A stretch of 64,000 nucleotides of DNA from Collinsella sp. AM34-10 (GCF_003469185.1 NZ_QSIL01000007.1:382-64381), one strand, 5' to 3'. Shown: positions 54,401-63,311, numbered from the stretch's first letter. The notes: a model not told the origin generated them from the sequence alone. Numbers and translations are program-made.

Positions 54401-55366
54401 AACCATATGACGGACAACAAGGAACACGCTGCCGTTAAGCAGCAGAACCTTGCCGCCTTTAGGAACAACCTTGCCAAGCAAAAGCACGAAAAGCTGGCGT
54501 GGAAAGTTACCTCGCTAAACGCCGGGGACGAAGATCTCACTGCTTTTGATGGCGAGCGCGACTTTTACCTGCATCATTTTTGCCTGCCGTGGGAAGATCT
54601 CGCGCAATACCCAGAGCGCCGGAGTACCGCGCTGCGCATGTCGCATGCTGCAAATGGCTATGCCTATGCAGAAGGCGGGGCATGCAAGGTGTCGCACTTT
54701 GAATTCCCTAGCTACGATGGTGAGCCCGTCGAGCAGATTGCTGCTCGACTGGAGGATCGTTGCCACTGCAAGGAGGGCTTAAAGGGCGCGACGGTTCGCC
54801 AGGTGAGCCAGGCGGCGGCGCGCGTACCCGAGCTGCTGTCAATTCGCGAAGTGCGTGAGCGTTGGTCGAGCGACGGGGTGCCCACAACGCTGCAGCCGGC
54901 GGCGACGGCGCACATGACGCCCTATATGTTCCAGGCGGTCTACCTGGGTGAGCTGGGAGAATCTGCCGGAAGGGCAATCTTTGAGGCATATTACGACGGC
55001 CGCTATTCGCTTACGCGTGGCGATGCGGCACACGCCGAGACAGGTGGCGACTTTGAGGTGCTCGATGCTGCTGGCAACACGACCGGGGTATGGATCGATT
55101 TTAAGCACTATCGCATCGGTGCCTATATCGCTTATGTTCGCGACGGTCGCGAGGCGTCGGATGCCGAGCGCTTTAGGGCGAAGGCTCAAAAGGTTGGGGC
55201 GAAACGCCTGCTAATCGTCAACGTTTTGGCTGATGAGGCAGCGCTTGAGTGCGTGCCCAAGGCACTCGATGCTGAGGGGACTGTGTTCTCCGTTCCTTAT
55301 ATGGCCGCCGACGGTGCAATCAATTTGGAGATGATGGAGGCGATCGGCCGTGCAATCGAAGCATAA
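51434..55366 (+). CDS. Superfamily 2-type helicase with C-terminal PD-(D/E)xK-like nuclease motif
   Basis: A 1310-residue protein from ATG 51434 (CGGAGG seven bases before; a TTG at 51428 is too close). Helicase motifs are in order: I GATTGSGKN (53-61, with Asn where Thr is usual), II FIFDEIDHMK (near 285), III MSATWSAP (near 583) and VI QAVGRLMRT (near 937). The C-terminal part has GDFEVLDA and GVWIDFKHYR (near 1220), a PD-(D/E)xK-like nuclease pattern. It overlaps the next gene by 17 bp. The pair resembles nuclease-helicase defence modules, but I cannot name a known one. Confidence 0.8.
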   Translation: MAMWDLNCQSNPSSADDKELAPYLARQKAMREFFERALFAPKDQGNNGLYFLGATTGSGKNYTAEQVTADLIAGGWDDSGCFNKCPGRRYLVFVVPGKDNRDNYVASVRKLLVEQGMDGDAAQRMVFDLPRAGDNILHWIETTRGKGAVGVRDIPCPIEADDESSHRIIKRAWGNAMEIADDLLGILDTRNRLGGVADRLTPALRDKLSSADASLRWAVSHELKNITRGMEVIPQIWPSALLNDESIPHVIALTPQKLINRIDTVTGAGVVLFNAMAAEKGLFIFDEIDHMKADILSTLTDDPVTFQPDEVLRILDRHFNGGVVDPLLLGNRDQWMAVYTHASTSGDHKGSNAERNRVSRASVEEDAEEIAKDAKKIQKALASCIKDMKLRPPFALSDEAKEEQLSGRHLFGSDDISVGDNSANPLRFKLNEGGTRNMIITRGGSGQQTVSKAVRRARGLVRMVVGHLARCATLMDKLYYGSISYKDDLSRKNIIDALGIRNNQTSEKYFWDSLMLALFFKDRKNDEIDAADDSMYARGVDYLVMETTIEHMFTTYLTSHGIERMPEAYLASIAAKAPCVCMSATWSAPTVKNFNLDYLDEVHGVVRKDAWIGELNQEIVRQTKLFNKQAAKEYDVDIAWVDESKEIAGMVALAGGAFGGIIVSPDEVYERAMRFFDGIGVSEGLAVRLRLKIADRVGVSDAKSIEFELKCLSKTLVAVSTWARGVARNEQRAGAVFTTRHMGNHGEFNSLALDLAREIVAELVIRNIKCPEMSYEKSLEAAKDMVPCFNAAEWDAGWRGAQKRLELGQPTLMFINLSAGGFSKNLKYKVPENLCDMVHQVDCGFENADRRPKMDLDFLYIESPTSRLTWGVEINSNKFVQQALLGVVEQEELVARGEVPFTQKRRNVRMLLSGVNKSLPVRDTLSYQVEGARIVAQAVGRLMRTSVKMPCVQVLLDREIANDCNFSFLHDLPMGYELEQVVGACAAANNHMTDNKEHAAVKQQNLAAFRNNLAKQKHEKLAWKVTSLNAGDEDLTAFDGERDFYLHHFCLPWEDLAQYPERRSTALRMSHAANGYAYAEGGACKVSHFEFPSYDGEPVEQIAARLEDRCHCKEGLKGATVRQVSQAAARVPELLSIREVRERWSSDGVPTTLQPAATAHMTPYMFQAVYLGELGESAGRAIFEAYYDGRYSLTRGDAAHAETGGDFEVLDAAGNTTGVWIDFKHYRIGAYIAYVRDGREASDAERFRAKAQKVGAKRLLIVNVLADEAALECVPKALDAEGTVFSVPYMAADGAINLEMMEAIGRAIEA

Positions 55367-57245
55367 CCAGCCGTGCGGTTTGGGAGACATCGCCGTATCA
55401 GAGCTCGTGTTGCAGCTCGATGCCGCTGCTGCCGAGGAGCGCTACTCGGTCTTTTGGTGCAACGTCGGCGATGCGGGCAAGCATGCCGTGGCGAACTTTA
55501 TGGCCGATGTGTGCCAGACGGGCAAGGTCGTCGCGCTCACGCAGCTTGCAGACAACCGCGTCTTTCTGATGGTCAAAGCGGGCGTGCAGACGGGCGACCT
55601 TAATGCCTCGCTTTATCAGGAGCAGATAGTTCCGATTAAAACTAATTGGAACGAGTTGGACGATTACGTTGCGCTCCGCTTGCTGTTCAACTCCTGCTCT
55701 CAGTTTGAGGGGATTGAGGACGAAGTTCCCAATGACACCGGGCGCCTGTATGTCATTAGCGCCAAGGGTGCCCGCCGCGATGCTGTCGAAAGCGACGGAA
55801 GGGGACCTGCCAAGATCGAAACGGTTGAAATCGTTATCGATGAGGATTGCACCTTTGATCTTAAGATTCGGACGTTTACCAAGCGCCGTGTGCTTATTGG
55901 CAGGGCACAAGGTGACGAGAAAGAGCTCGAAAAGATTAAGAGCCAAGTGGGCTACAGGCTATCGCCCGTGGCGACGATGGTGCTTGCCCACGAACAAAAA
56001 GACGAGTACATCCTGCGCCGAGCCAAGGGCGACAAGCCGTCCAAGCGCCGTGATCTGACGTTCTCGGCCCAGGCGGACAAGGTCGCCTATACCAAGAAGG
56101 GCATTTTGTATCGAGAGCTGCAGATTCTCGAACGCCGTTACAGCGACTTCGCCCGGGTGACGCTCATGGAATACCCGCGTAAGAGTTTCTACGAGGTGCT
56201 CAAGGGTGATGAGTACGCGCGCGTGGTTGCGGAGCGCATGGCGGGGCAGCGAATCGTGGTGTCGTTTGCGCGCAATGGGCTTGCCGAAGTGGCGCGCCAG
56301 CTGGCCGATCGACTTAACGATTCCTCGTGGGGCGTTCGCGCAACGTATGGCGGAAGGGCCGTGGATTCGCGGGCGCTGAACCTTGTCGTTGTGCCCAATG
56401 AGGTTGCTGAGGACGACGGCTATGCCTTACATGCTGGCGTGGTGGAACAGCACGTGACACCGGATGTGTGCGAGCCACTGTTTAAGGTGGCGCCAAAGCA
56501 AAAGGATCGCAATGCGCAAGAGGCGATCCTGGGCGCCATGCTCAAAGAACTGCTGGTAAAGCAGGATGTTGTCGACGAGCGGGTGACGGCGTTTGATCTT
56601 GATGCTTTGGATATTGAGTCGGTGACGGTGTGTGGCTTGGTCGATGTGCCGCATAAAACAAAGGACAAGATTGAGCTGGATTCGCGTATCGCTACGTTGG
56701 CGATTGGCGCGGATGGGGGCATGCGCTATGCCTCACATTCGGCAGAGGATGGTCCCGAGTACGAGATGGAGCTCGATCTGCTGACCGCGGACGGCAAACT
56801 CGATAAGGGCGCCTATGTCTTTGACGTGCATGCGGACGGGCAGTCTATGCTTGCGCGCGTGCGGGATACGGGACTGACGACGTTTTCCAATAACTTTATG
56901 GCCCTGGTGGGTGAGCATCAGCTCACAGGCAAAGCAGGGCGTAAGAAAGAGATTTTCGAGAGCTACAACTCGCCTTATTACGGCATTGGAACGTTCGAGC
57001 GTGCGGGCAAGACTTGCTATTTTGTGGGCGTCAACAACGGCACCCAGGAGGATATGGCGACTGCGATTCACGTGCGTTCGATTGAGGTACTCGACGGCGA
57101 TGATTTGTCTGAGTTGTTGGTTCAGCTGGCCAACATAGGCCTTTCGCGCTATAAGGCTCCGTCCGTGTGGCCGATTCCGGTCAAGTATCTCAACGAGTGC
57201 GCTGCGCGTGAGGGCGCGGTAGAGGATGGCGGTGGCGACAAGTGA
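55350..57245 (+). CDS. Unknown partner protein, possibly PIWI/RNase H-like
   Basis: A 631-residue protein starting at GTG 55350 inside the helicase gene. Around 310-365 a Rossmann-like segment (RIVVSFARNGLAEVARQLAD) could be a MID-like domain. The C-terminus has IHVRSIEVLDGDDLSELL and then YKAPSVWPIPVKYLNE, which recalls the ends of PIWI domains and the Arg-Glu pattern of pPIWI_RE proteins. No DEDX catalytic set is clear. I give the PIWI idea about one in three. It is translationally coupled to the helicase and surely works with it. Confidence 0.75.
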   Translation: MQSKHNQPCGLGDIAVSELVLQLDAAAAEERYSVFWCNVGDAGKHAVANFMADVCQTGKVVALTQLADNRVFLMVKAGVQTGDLNASLYQEQIVPIKTNWNELDDYVALRLLFNSCSQFEGIEDEVPNDTGRLYVISAKGARRDAVESDGRGPAKIETVEIVIDEDCTFDLKIRTFTKRRVLIGRAQGDEKELEKIKSQVGYRLSPVATMVLAHEQKDEYILRRAKGDKPSKRRDLTFSAQADKVAYTKKGILYRELQILERRYSDFARVTLMEYPRKSFYEVLKGDEYARVVAERMAGQRIVVSFARNGLAEVARQLADRLNDSSWGVRATYGGRAVDSRALNLVVVPNEVAEDDGYALHAGVVEQHVTPDVCEPLFKVAPKQKDRNAQEAILGAMLKELLVKQDVVDERVTAFDLDALDIESVTVCGLVDVPHKTKDKIELDSRIATLAIGADGGMRYASHSAEDGPEYEMELDLLTADGKLDKGAYVFDVHADGQSMLARVRDTGLTTFSNNFMALVGEHQLTGKAGRKKEIFESYNSPYYGIGTFERAGKTCYFVGVNNGTQEDMATAIHVRSIEVLDGDDLSELLVQLANIGLSRYKAPSVWPIPVKYLNECAAREGAVEDGGGDK

Positions 57246-57289
57246 TGGTGTTGCGCAATTATCGCTCCTAGAACTTTTTGAAATTACGC

Positions 57290-57318
57290 TTGCATTGTAA
57301 AAGGGGAGAACATATACT
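57290..57318 (+). promoter_or_regulatory. Promoter of the 64-residue gene
   Basis: TTGCAT at 57290-57295 and TATACT at 57313-57318 are separated by 17 bp, a near-consensus sigma-70-type promoter. The start site should be near 57325. Confidence 0.65.
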
Positions 57319-57340
57319 GCAGCCATAGCACATCAGATGG

Positions 57341-57357
57341 GGTCTCAAAAAGAGACC
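57341..57357 (+). promoter_or_regulatory. Leader hairpin GGTCTC-AAAAA-GAGACC
   Basis: A 6-bp perfect stem with an A5 loop lies in the leader of the 64-residue gene, about 40 bases before its start codon. Confidence 0.45.
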
Positions 57358-57398
57358 AAGCAAACGAGTTTTCAGTTTATGTTGAGAGGTACTTGAGC

Positions 57399-57593
57399 AT
57401 GACCAGCAGAATTTTCCCCCTTTACAACGACAATACCGACCATATCGATCTCAATACCATCTACGGTTGCAGTATTGGTTCTAAGGCCGAGAACTACATG
57501 TTCGCTCAAGATGATCTAGAGCTTAGCTCCGAAGATTATGAGTACCTGAATGATATTGAGCGCGAGCGGGAGTATGAGCTCGGCATCCGCTGA
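57399..57593 (+). CDS. Small acidic protein of unknown function
   Basis: A 64-residue protein starting MTSRIFPLYNDN with GAGAGG nine bases before ATG 57399. The C-terminal half is strongly acidic (LELSSEDYEYLNDIERERE). It has its own near-consensus promoter and a leader hairpin, unusual for such a small gene. It could belong to the helicase operon region or be an independent regulator. No family recognised. Confidence 0.55.
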   Translation: MTSRIFPLYNDNTDHIDLNTIYGCSIGSKAENYMFAQDDLELSSEDYEYLNDIEREREYELGIR

Positions 57594-57633
57594 TGGATGT
57601 GGGCTTGTCTCCAACTCCTCCGATTTAATTACC

Positions 57634-57656
57634 CCGTTATCACCTCTTTTTAGCGG
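57634..57656 (+). terminator. Weak hairpin after the 64-residue gene
   Basis: CCCCGTTA pairs with TAGCGGGG with one wobble pair; the loop contains CTCTTTTT. There is no T run after the stem, so function as a terminator is uncertain. Confidence 0.3.
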
Positions 57657-57712
57657 GGCATATTGGATCGATTATGTGTCAAACATCAGCTCATCGTGGG
57701 AAGGAATCGGCA

Positions 57713-60700
57713 ATGAGCAAGAACGTGAACAAGAACATCAATGGCGGCGCTGCGGGTAAGGCGAAGGCCGCCGGGCGTATGGGACAGTTGCTGCGGCAAC
57801 GATCGCCATGACGGGCGGGTCGCTGCTGTCTCCGCTGACTGCGGTGGCGCAGGGTGCGAACGGTGCCGACGCTACTGCGAAGCCGGCTGCGGTGCTGTCT
57901 CCGTTGACGAGCGCGGCTGCTGCTAGCGCTGGCGCGGGCACGGTGTCAGCGGTGCAGAAGGTCGCCAACCTGCAGGCTGCGGTCGATGCGGCTCGCGCTA
58001 AGGCCGCTGCTGCCAAGGCCGATTTGGATGCGGCCGCCGCTCCTTACGACGCCGCCGCTGCCAACCAGCAGCAGGCTCAGAGCGCCTACGATGCGGCCCG
58101 TGGCACAAGCGACGCTGCCGCTTCTGCAGCTTCGGCCGAGCTGGAGCAGCAGATGGGTGCCGCGCAGGACAAGGCCGATGCGGACGTGAAGGCGCTCGAG
58201 GACGCTCAAGCTGCACTCGATGCCGCAAAGAGGGATCTGACGGACAAGGGTGAAGCCCTGACCGCTGCCCAGAAGACCGCCGACGATGCCCAGGCTGCGC
58301 TCAAGTCCGCGCAGGCCGCTGCTGCCGATGCCACGCCCGAGGCTGTTGCCGCGGCTCAGGCCGCTGCCGAGCAGGCCGCGAGCGAGCTGGAGCAGGCAAA
58401 GCAGCAGGCCGCCGACGCGCAGGTCAGGCTTTCGAATGCCCAGGCTGGCGTTGATGCCGCCGCGGCCAAACAGCAGGACGCGCAAGGCAAGCTTTCGGCA
58501 GCTCAGCAGGCAAAGGATGCGGCCGATAAGGATGTGAATGCCGCTCAGGCGAGCTATGACGCCGCCAAGGCCGATCTCGACCGTGCCGAGCAGGGTGCCG
58601 CGGGCCCGGAGTACGAGGCTGCCAAGGCCAAGGTGGACGCCGCCGCTGCCGCGCTGGACGCCGCCAAGTCGGTCCAGGCGCAGCGCGAGGGCGAACTCGC
58701 TGCTGCCTCGCAGGAAGTGACCACTGCCGAGGGTGAGGTGCAGGCTGCTCAGCAGGCGCTCGCCGTCCAGCAGCAGGCTGCGGCTGACGCGCAGTCCAAG
58801 TTGGACGCTGCCACGGCTGCTGCGACCGCGGCAGACGCCGCCGTCGATCAGGCTAAGGCCGAGCATGCCAATGCGCTTGCGGCGCTGGCCGACGCTCAGG
58901 CCAAGCTCTCGGCCGCTAAGGACGAGAAGAACGCTGCCGACAAGGCGCTCGACCAGGCAAAGGCTCAAAAGCAGCAGGCCGATCAGGCTGTAGCTCAAGC
59001 GCAGGCCAAGCTCGACGCCGCTCAGGCTACGGCGAACGCCTCGGCGGAAAACTACCGCCAGGGCGCCATTGCGTTCTTTAAGAGCGTGGGTGCCGACGAT
59101 GCGGCGGACCTGATTCTCAACTGCAAATATGCCAGCCTCACCAAGGTGGGCGAGGAGGTTGACGCGACGAGTCTGACCAACATGAAGCAAGCGATTGTGT
59201 GGCTCAAGGCGTGCAACAAGTATCGTGCGAGCGTTGGCCTGGGTGAGCTCAAGGTGACGTATGCCATGATGGCGACCGCGATTGCCGATGCGAATTTCTC
59301 CGATACCAAGACTGCGCACGCCATGCAGTTCAACGTGGGCGAAAACGTGGCGTGGAACTACGGAAGCGACCCGTTCATCCAGTGGGTCGATCAGGAGAAG
59401 GCCGTCTTTGACCGCGCTGCGGCTACGCTGGGAGCGACGGGCCTTACGGGAAAGGCTGCTTTTGATTTCTACGAGCAGCATGGCGACGAAATCGATCGCT
59501 ACGTGGCTGCGCATGGCGGGAGCGTGCATACAGTCGGTCACTACATGAATGTGATCGATCCCGATTACACCGTAACGGGTATGGGGGTTTGCACGCGCGG
59601 GACGATGAACCGTTGGCTTACGCAGGCGCAGACGTTCTCTATGTCTGGAGGATGGTACACGAATGCCGCCAATCCGATGACGGTTGCCGAATACGAGGCT
59701 GCGCTTAATGCGTGGTGTGACTCGTTGGCAAATCCTGGGCAGGGCGTGGACGCGGCTCGTCAGGAGCTTTCTGCCGCTCAGGGCGCGGCTGCGCAGGCTG
59801 GCGGCAAGGTGAGCGCCGCGTCGCAGGCCGCCGCTGCAAGGCAGGCTCAAGTCGATGCTGCTGCCGCCGATGTTGACGCTGCTGCCGCTGGGGCCTCGGA
59901 TGCCCAGGCTGCCGTGGGGGAGAAGCAGGCCGCGGCTGAGGCCGCTGCGCGTGCCGTGGCTGATGCCCGCGCCGACGTGGACGCTGCCAGCGCTGCGGTT
60001 ACCGCGGCGCAGAGTGTCGTGACTGCCAAGTCTGATGAACTCGATGTCGCCAAGGGCAAGGCTGCCGCTGCCCGGCGTGCGCTGGATGCCGCTCGCGCCG
60101 GCGTTGGCGACAAGGAGAGCGCGCTTGCTGCCGCCCAGGACGAGCTGGCTGCGTACTCTGCCGACGTTGCCGCTGCTCAGCGTGCATTTGATGCGGCCTC
60201 GGCGGTGCTCGAGGGGGCGCGTGCCGTTCAGGCTGACGCGCAGGCTGCAGTGAATGCCGCGCAGGGTGCGGCAGGCCAGGCAGATGCCGACGTCGCTGCT
60301 GCCCAGGCCGAGCTTGTTGCCGCCCAGGCTGCTGCGAGCGGTGCCGGCACGGCTGTGACCGCGGCTCAGGCCGCATCCGTCGCGGCTGCTGCTCGTGCGG
60401 CTCAGCTACATGATGCCGCCGCGGCGCTTGCTCAGGCGACGGAGGACAAGGCCGCTGCCGATGCTGCTGTTGAGGCAGCGGCTTCGGCGAAGACCGATGC
60501 CGAGTCTGGCGTGACTGCGGCGGACGACGCCGTAACGGATGCGACCGCTGATCGCGATGCTTCTGCCGCCGCGGTTGCCCGCCTGCGCAGGATCAACCTT
60601 GCCGACGCCATCGCTAGCGGCCGTGCCAACGATGCGGATGAGGCGCTCAACGCTAAGATCGCTGCAGCCCACGATGCCGCCGAGCGCGCCGCAGCTGCCA

Positions 60701-61062
60701 AGATTGAGCTCGACGCTGCCGTTGCTGCGACGGATGCTGTGGCACCTGCCTACTTGGAGGCGCTTGCCAACTATACCGCCGCCAAGGCCGAGCTCGACCA
60801 GGCTATTGTCGAGCTCAACGCCGAGATCGCTCGCCAAGAGGCCGCCGAGCGCGGGAATGGCGAGCAGACTCAGCCTGCGACGCAGGTGGCGTACCAGGCC
60901 AAGCACATGACCTCGGCGTCCGAGGCCACCACGCAGCAGACGACGATGCCCGCCACGGGCGACGTGTCCAACCTGCTGGGCGAGACGTTCGTAATTGGAG
61001 GCACGGTCCTGGTTGCCGCCGGCGTCTTCCTGTCCGACAAGCGCCGCCAGCTGATCCGTTAG
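57713..61062 (+). CDS. CAP-domain, Ala-rich sortase-anchored surface protein, signal peptide in another frame
   Basis: The main frame opens at 57760 and has its first ATG at 57808, running 1084 residues from there. Coiled-coil Ala-rich repeats flank a CAP (SCP/PR1) domain at about 411-640 (VGENVAWNYG, GHYMNVIDPDYTVTGMG). It ends with MPATGD, a hydrophobic helix and DKRRQLIR, a sortase signal. The ribosome site GGAAGGA and ATG lie at 57697-57715 in another frame, which encodes a Lys-rich n-region (MSKNVNKNINGGAAGKAKAA) and stops at 57811. The hydrophobic core (TVAAATIAMTGG) is in the main frame. A one-base loss near 57770-57785 would explain this. Confidence 0.8.
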
Positions 61063-61087
61063 GGACGGAGGAAAGCGGATCATTTTC

Positions 61088-61131
61088 GGCGCGCGCCGCA
61101 AGGGCATGGGTCCTGCGGCGCGCGCCGCTTT
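61088..61131 (+). terminator. Terminator of the surface-protein gene
   Basis: GGCGCGCGCCGCA at 61088-61100 pairs perfectly with TGCGGCGCGCGCC at 61114-61126, followed by GCTTTTAT. Confidence 0.75.
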
Positions 61132-61160
61132 TATCTTCAAGATTAATTAAGGAGGGACAT

Positions 61161-61517
61161 ATGCAAATTAGAGGAGAGGCCGCGATTGCCTGTGGGTTCA
61201 TGGCGGGCTTGGCAACGGGGCTGCTGTTCGATGGATGTTTCGACAGCTACATCAATCGATTCTGCGATTCTGATTTTCCGAGAGGCTGGCCTCGGAAAAC
61301 GGCACCGGCTCGTCAAAAGGCGGATGCGCCCATCAAGTCCCGCAGCGTGGCTGCTTCAAAAACCAAGGTGATCGTCATCAAGAACGGCAAGATTTATCAC
61401 CGTTCTGGGGGATGCAAAAACCTTCCTCAAAATGCCATTAGAACAAGCGTGCCACTGGCGACCGCGCTCAAACGAGGAAAGACCCCCTGTTCAGTATGTT
61501 GCCCGCCAGCGGCTTAG
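61161..61517 (+). CDS. Small secreted or membrane protein with a Cys-rich C-terminal domain
   Basis: A 118-residue protein. Residues 8-23 are hydrophobic (AIACGFMAGLATGLLF) and could be a membrane anchor. The C-terminal part (VIVIKNGKIYHRSGGCKNLP, then KRGKTPCSVCCP) resembles a small domain with pattern YHxxxC...PCxxC found at the ends of exported nucleases and phosphatases. The three or four Cys residues may bind a metal. AAGGAGGG precedes ATG 61161. Function unknown. Confidence 0.65.
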   Translation: MQIRGEAAIACGFMAGLATGLLFDGCFDSYINRFCDSDFPRGWPRKTAPARQKADAPIKSRSVAASKTKVIVIKNGKIYHRSGGCKNLPQNAIRTSVPLATALKRGKTPCSVCCPPAA

Positions 61518-61670
61518 ACGATTCTTCGGGGGTGTTCTGCAAGGACATGGGTCCCTGCGGATACATGGGTTTAAAAACGTGTCCGCACGGCATGGGACAC
61601 TTACCCTGCCGCCCTGCTCTGTCGCGGCGGCATGTACCCAAACAACGATCCTCTAAGGAGTTCGATACCA

Positions 61671-61910
61671 ATGAGCGATAACACCAAGCATCTCGCAAAG
61701 AAGTGCGTCAAGGACGCGGGGCCGTGCCTCGCGTTGTGCCTTGCCGGCGCAGCGGTCGCGCTGCTGGCTGTTCTGGGGCCATTCGACGTGCTCCGAAGTG
61801 CCAGTTCTCTGCACGTTTGCATGGCCCTTGCCGGCGCCATGATGACCGGCGGCGTACTCGATCTGATTTTTTGGGTGCTCGACCCGTTTGGATGGAAGAA
61901 CGAGGGGTAA
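61671..61910 (+). CDS. Small unknown membrane protein
   Basis: A 79-residue protein from ATG 61671 (MSDNTKHLAKKCVKDAG), with AAGGAG about 12 bases upstream. Two hydrophobic helices (CLALCLAGAAVALLAVLGPF and VCMALAGAMMTGGVLDLIFW) and short charged ends are visible. It lies upstream of the phosphoesterase genes by 40 bp. No family recognised. A longer reading from 61632 is unlikely. Confidence 0.6.
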   Translation: MSDNTKHLAKKCVKDAGPCLALCLAGAAVALLAVLGPFDVLRSASSLHVCMALAGAMMTGGVLDLIFWVLDPFGWKNEG

Positions 61911-61950
61911 GCCCTAAGGGATGGATACCCCGCAGCAACAGGAGGTCCCC

Positions 61951-62589
61951 GTGATCTGGTTTACCGGCGATACTCACTTTGGACACGAGAACATGCTACG
62001 GCTTAGCGATAGGCCTTGGTCGACTGTTGCGCAGATGAACGATGCCATGGTCGCCAACATTAACAGCAAGGTTGCTGCGGATGACGAGCTCTACATCTTG
62101 GGTGACTTTAGCTTTAAGATGACGGTCCAAGACGCCTACGAGCTGCGCAAAAGCATTGTCTGCAAGCGCGTCCACCTACTGCCCGGCAACCACGACAAAG
62201 ACTGGACGCAGCCTGCCGTAGCGGATGCTTTTATCGTCGAGCCGCCCATTTGCGTGCTCAAGATTGACCGCCAAAAAATCGTGCTGAGCCACTATCCCAT
62301 GGTCGACTGGCAGGGCATGTCGCACGGTAGCTGGCATCTGCACGGGCATATCCACAGCTGTGGCGACGCGTACAACAAGTTCAACCTCAGACAGGGGCTG
62401 CTGCGCTATGACGTGGGCGCGGACGCTAACAGCTACGCCCCGGTGAGCCTGGAGGAGCTCAAGTCGTGGTTTGTGCAGGTAGACGAGCCGGTGAGCTGCG
62501 TCAAGTGGCCGTGGTGGGTCAACGCCACGGGCAACGAGCAGATCGAGCACGATCTCGAAACCTATAAGAGGGAAGTGGTGATCCGATGA
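61951..62589 (+). CDS. Metallophosphoesterase
   Basis: A 212-residue calcineurin-like phosphoesterase. I start at GTG 61951 because AGGAGG (61940-61945) is well spaced; ATG 61921 would add ten residues without a ribosome site. Metal-binding motifs are FTGDTHFGHENM, LGDFSFK, LPGNHDKDW, LSHYPMVDW and LHGHIHSCGD. The GHENM and SHYP forms match the group often annotated as phage-type or YfcE-distant phosphoesterases. Substrate unknown. It overlaps the next phosphoesterase gene by four bases. Confidence 0.85.
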   Translation: MIWFTGDTHFGHENMLRLSDRPWSTVAQMNDAMVANINSKVAADDELYILGDFSFKMTVQDAYELRKSIVCKRVHLLPGNHDKDWTQPAVADAFIVEPPICVLKIDRQKIVLSHYPMVDWQGMSHGSWHLHGHIHSCGDAYNKFNLRQGLLRYDVGADANSYAPVSLEELKSWFVQVDEPVSCVKWPWWVNATGNEQIEHDLETYKREVVIR

Positions 62590-63311
62590 CGGTCTATGTG
62601 ACGGGCGACATTCACGGTGGCGTCGACATGCAAAAGCTGCGCGACTGGGATCTTGGGGATAGTCTGACGAGTGACGACTATCTGATTGTTGCGGGCGACT
62701 TTGGCTTTCCCTGGGATTTCTCTGCCGAGGAGTGCGCCGATATCGCCTGGCTGGAATCGCGTCCCTATACCGTGTTGTTCGTCGACGGCAACCACGAACG
62801 CTTCGACCATTGGGCGGAGCGCCCTATGGAGCTGTGGCATGGTGGTCTGACGCAGCGCCTGTCGGACACCTCGCCCATACGGCGCCTGACGCGCGGCGAG
62901 GTTTTTGAGCTCGACGGCTCAACGATTTTTACCATGGGCGGCGCTACGAGTGTGGATAAGGAATACCGCATTCCCTATTCCAGCTGGTGGCCGCAGGAGC
63001 TGCCGGATGAGCGCAACTTTGAGGAGGCGCGGGCAAAGCTCGACAGCGTGGGTTGGAAGGTCGACTACGTGATCACCCACACCTGCTCTACGCGCATGCT
63101 TTCGCCCACGCTCTATCCGGGGCCTGGCTGGAATTATCCCGCCGTTGATCGGCTGACGGCATTTTTCGATGAGCTGGAAGACCGCTTGGATTACAAACGC
63201 TGGTATTACGGGCATTTTCATCGGGATGCCAACCCGGCCGAGCGCCACACCGTGCTCTACGACTGTATCGTTCGCCTGGGCGACGAACTCCAGCCCTGGG
63301 ATGTTGCGTAG
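62586..63311 (+). CDS. Metallophosphoesterase, second of a pair
   Basis: A 241-residue calcineurin-like phosphoesterase with VTGDIHGGVDMQK, AGDFGFPWDF, VDGNHERFD, ITHTCSTRML and YGHFHRDANP. It differs clearly from its neighbour, so the pair is not a recent duplication. Both are co-translated (ATGA overlap). Substrate unknown. The gene ends 15 bp before the convergent gluQRS. Confidence 0.85.
   Translation: MTVYVTGDIHGGVDMQKLRDWDLGDSLTSDDYLIVAGDFGFPWDFSAEECADIAWLESRPYTVLFVDGNHERFDHWAERPMELWHGGLTQRLSDTSPIRRLTRGEVFELDGSTIFTMGGATSVDKEYRIPYSSWWPQELPDERNFEEARAKLDSVGWKVDYVITHTCSTRMLSPTLYPGPGWNYPAVDRLTAFFDELEDRLDYKRWYYGHFHRDANPAERHTVLYDCIVRLGDELQPWDVA

Noticed and set aside
57760..57811. Programmed -1 frameshift in the surface-protein leader
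   Set aside because: No slippery heptamer or downstream pseudoknot is visible; a mutation or a sequencing error is simpler.
57946..59850. A 634-residue open frame on the minus strand within the surface-protein gene
   Set aside because: It mirrors the Ala-rich repeat codons of the true gene and has repetitive Leu/Gly/Ser composition.
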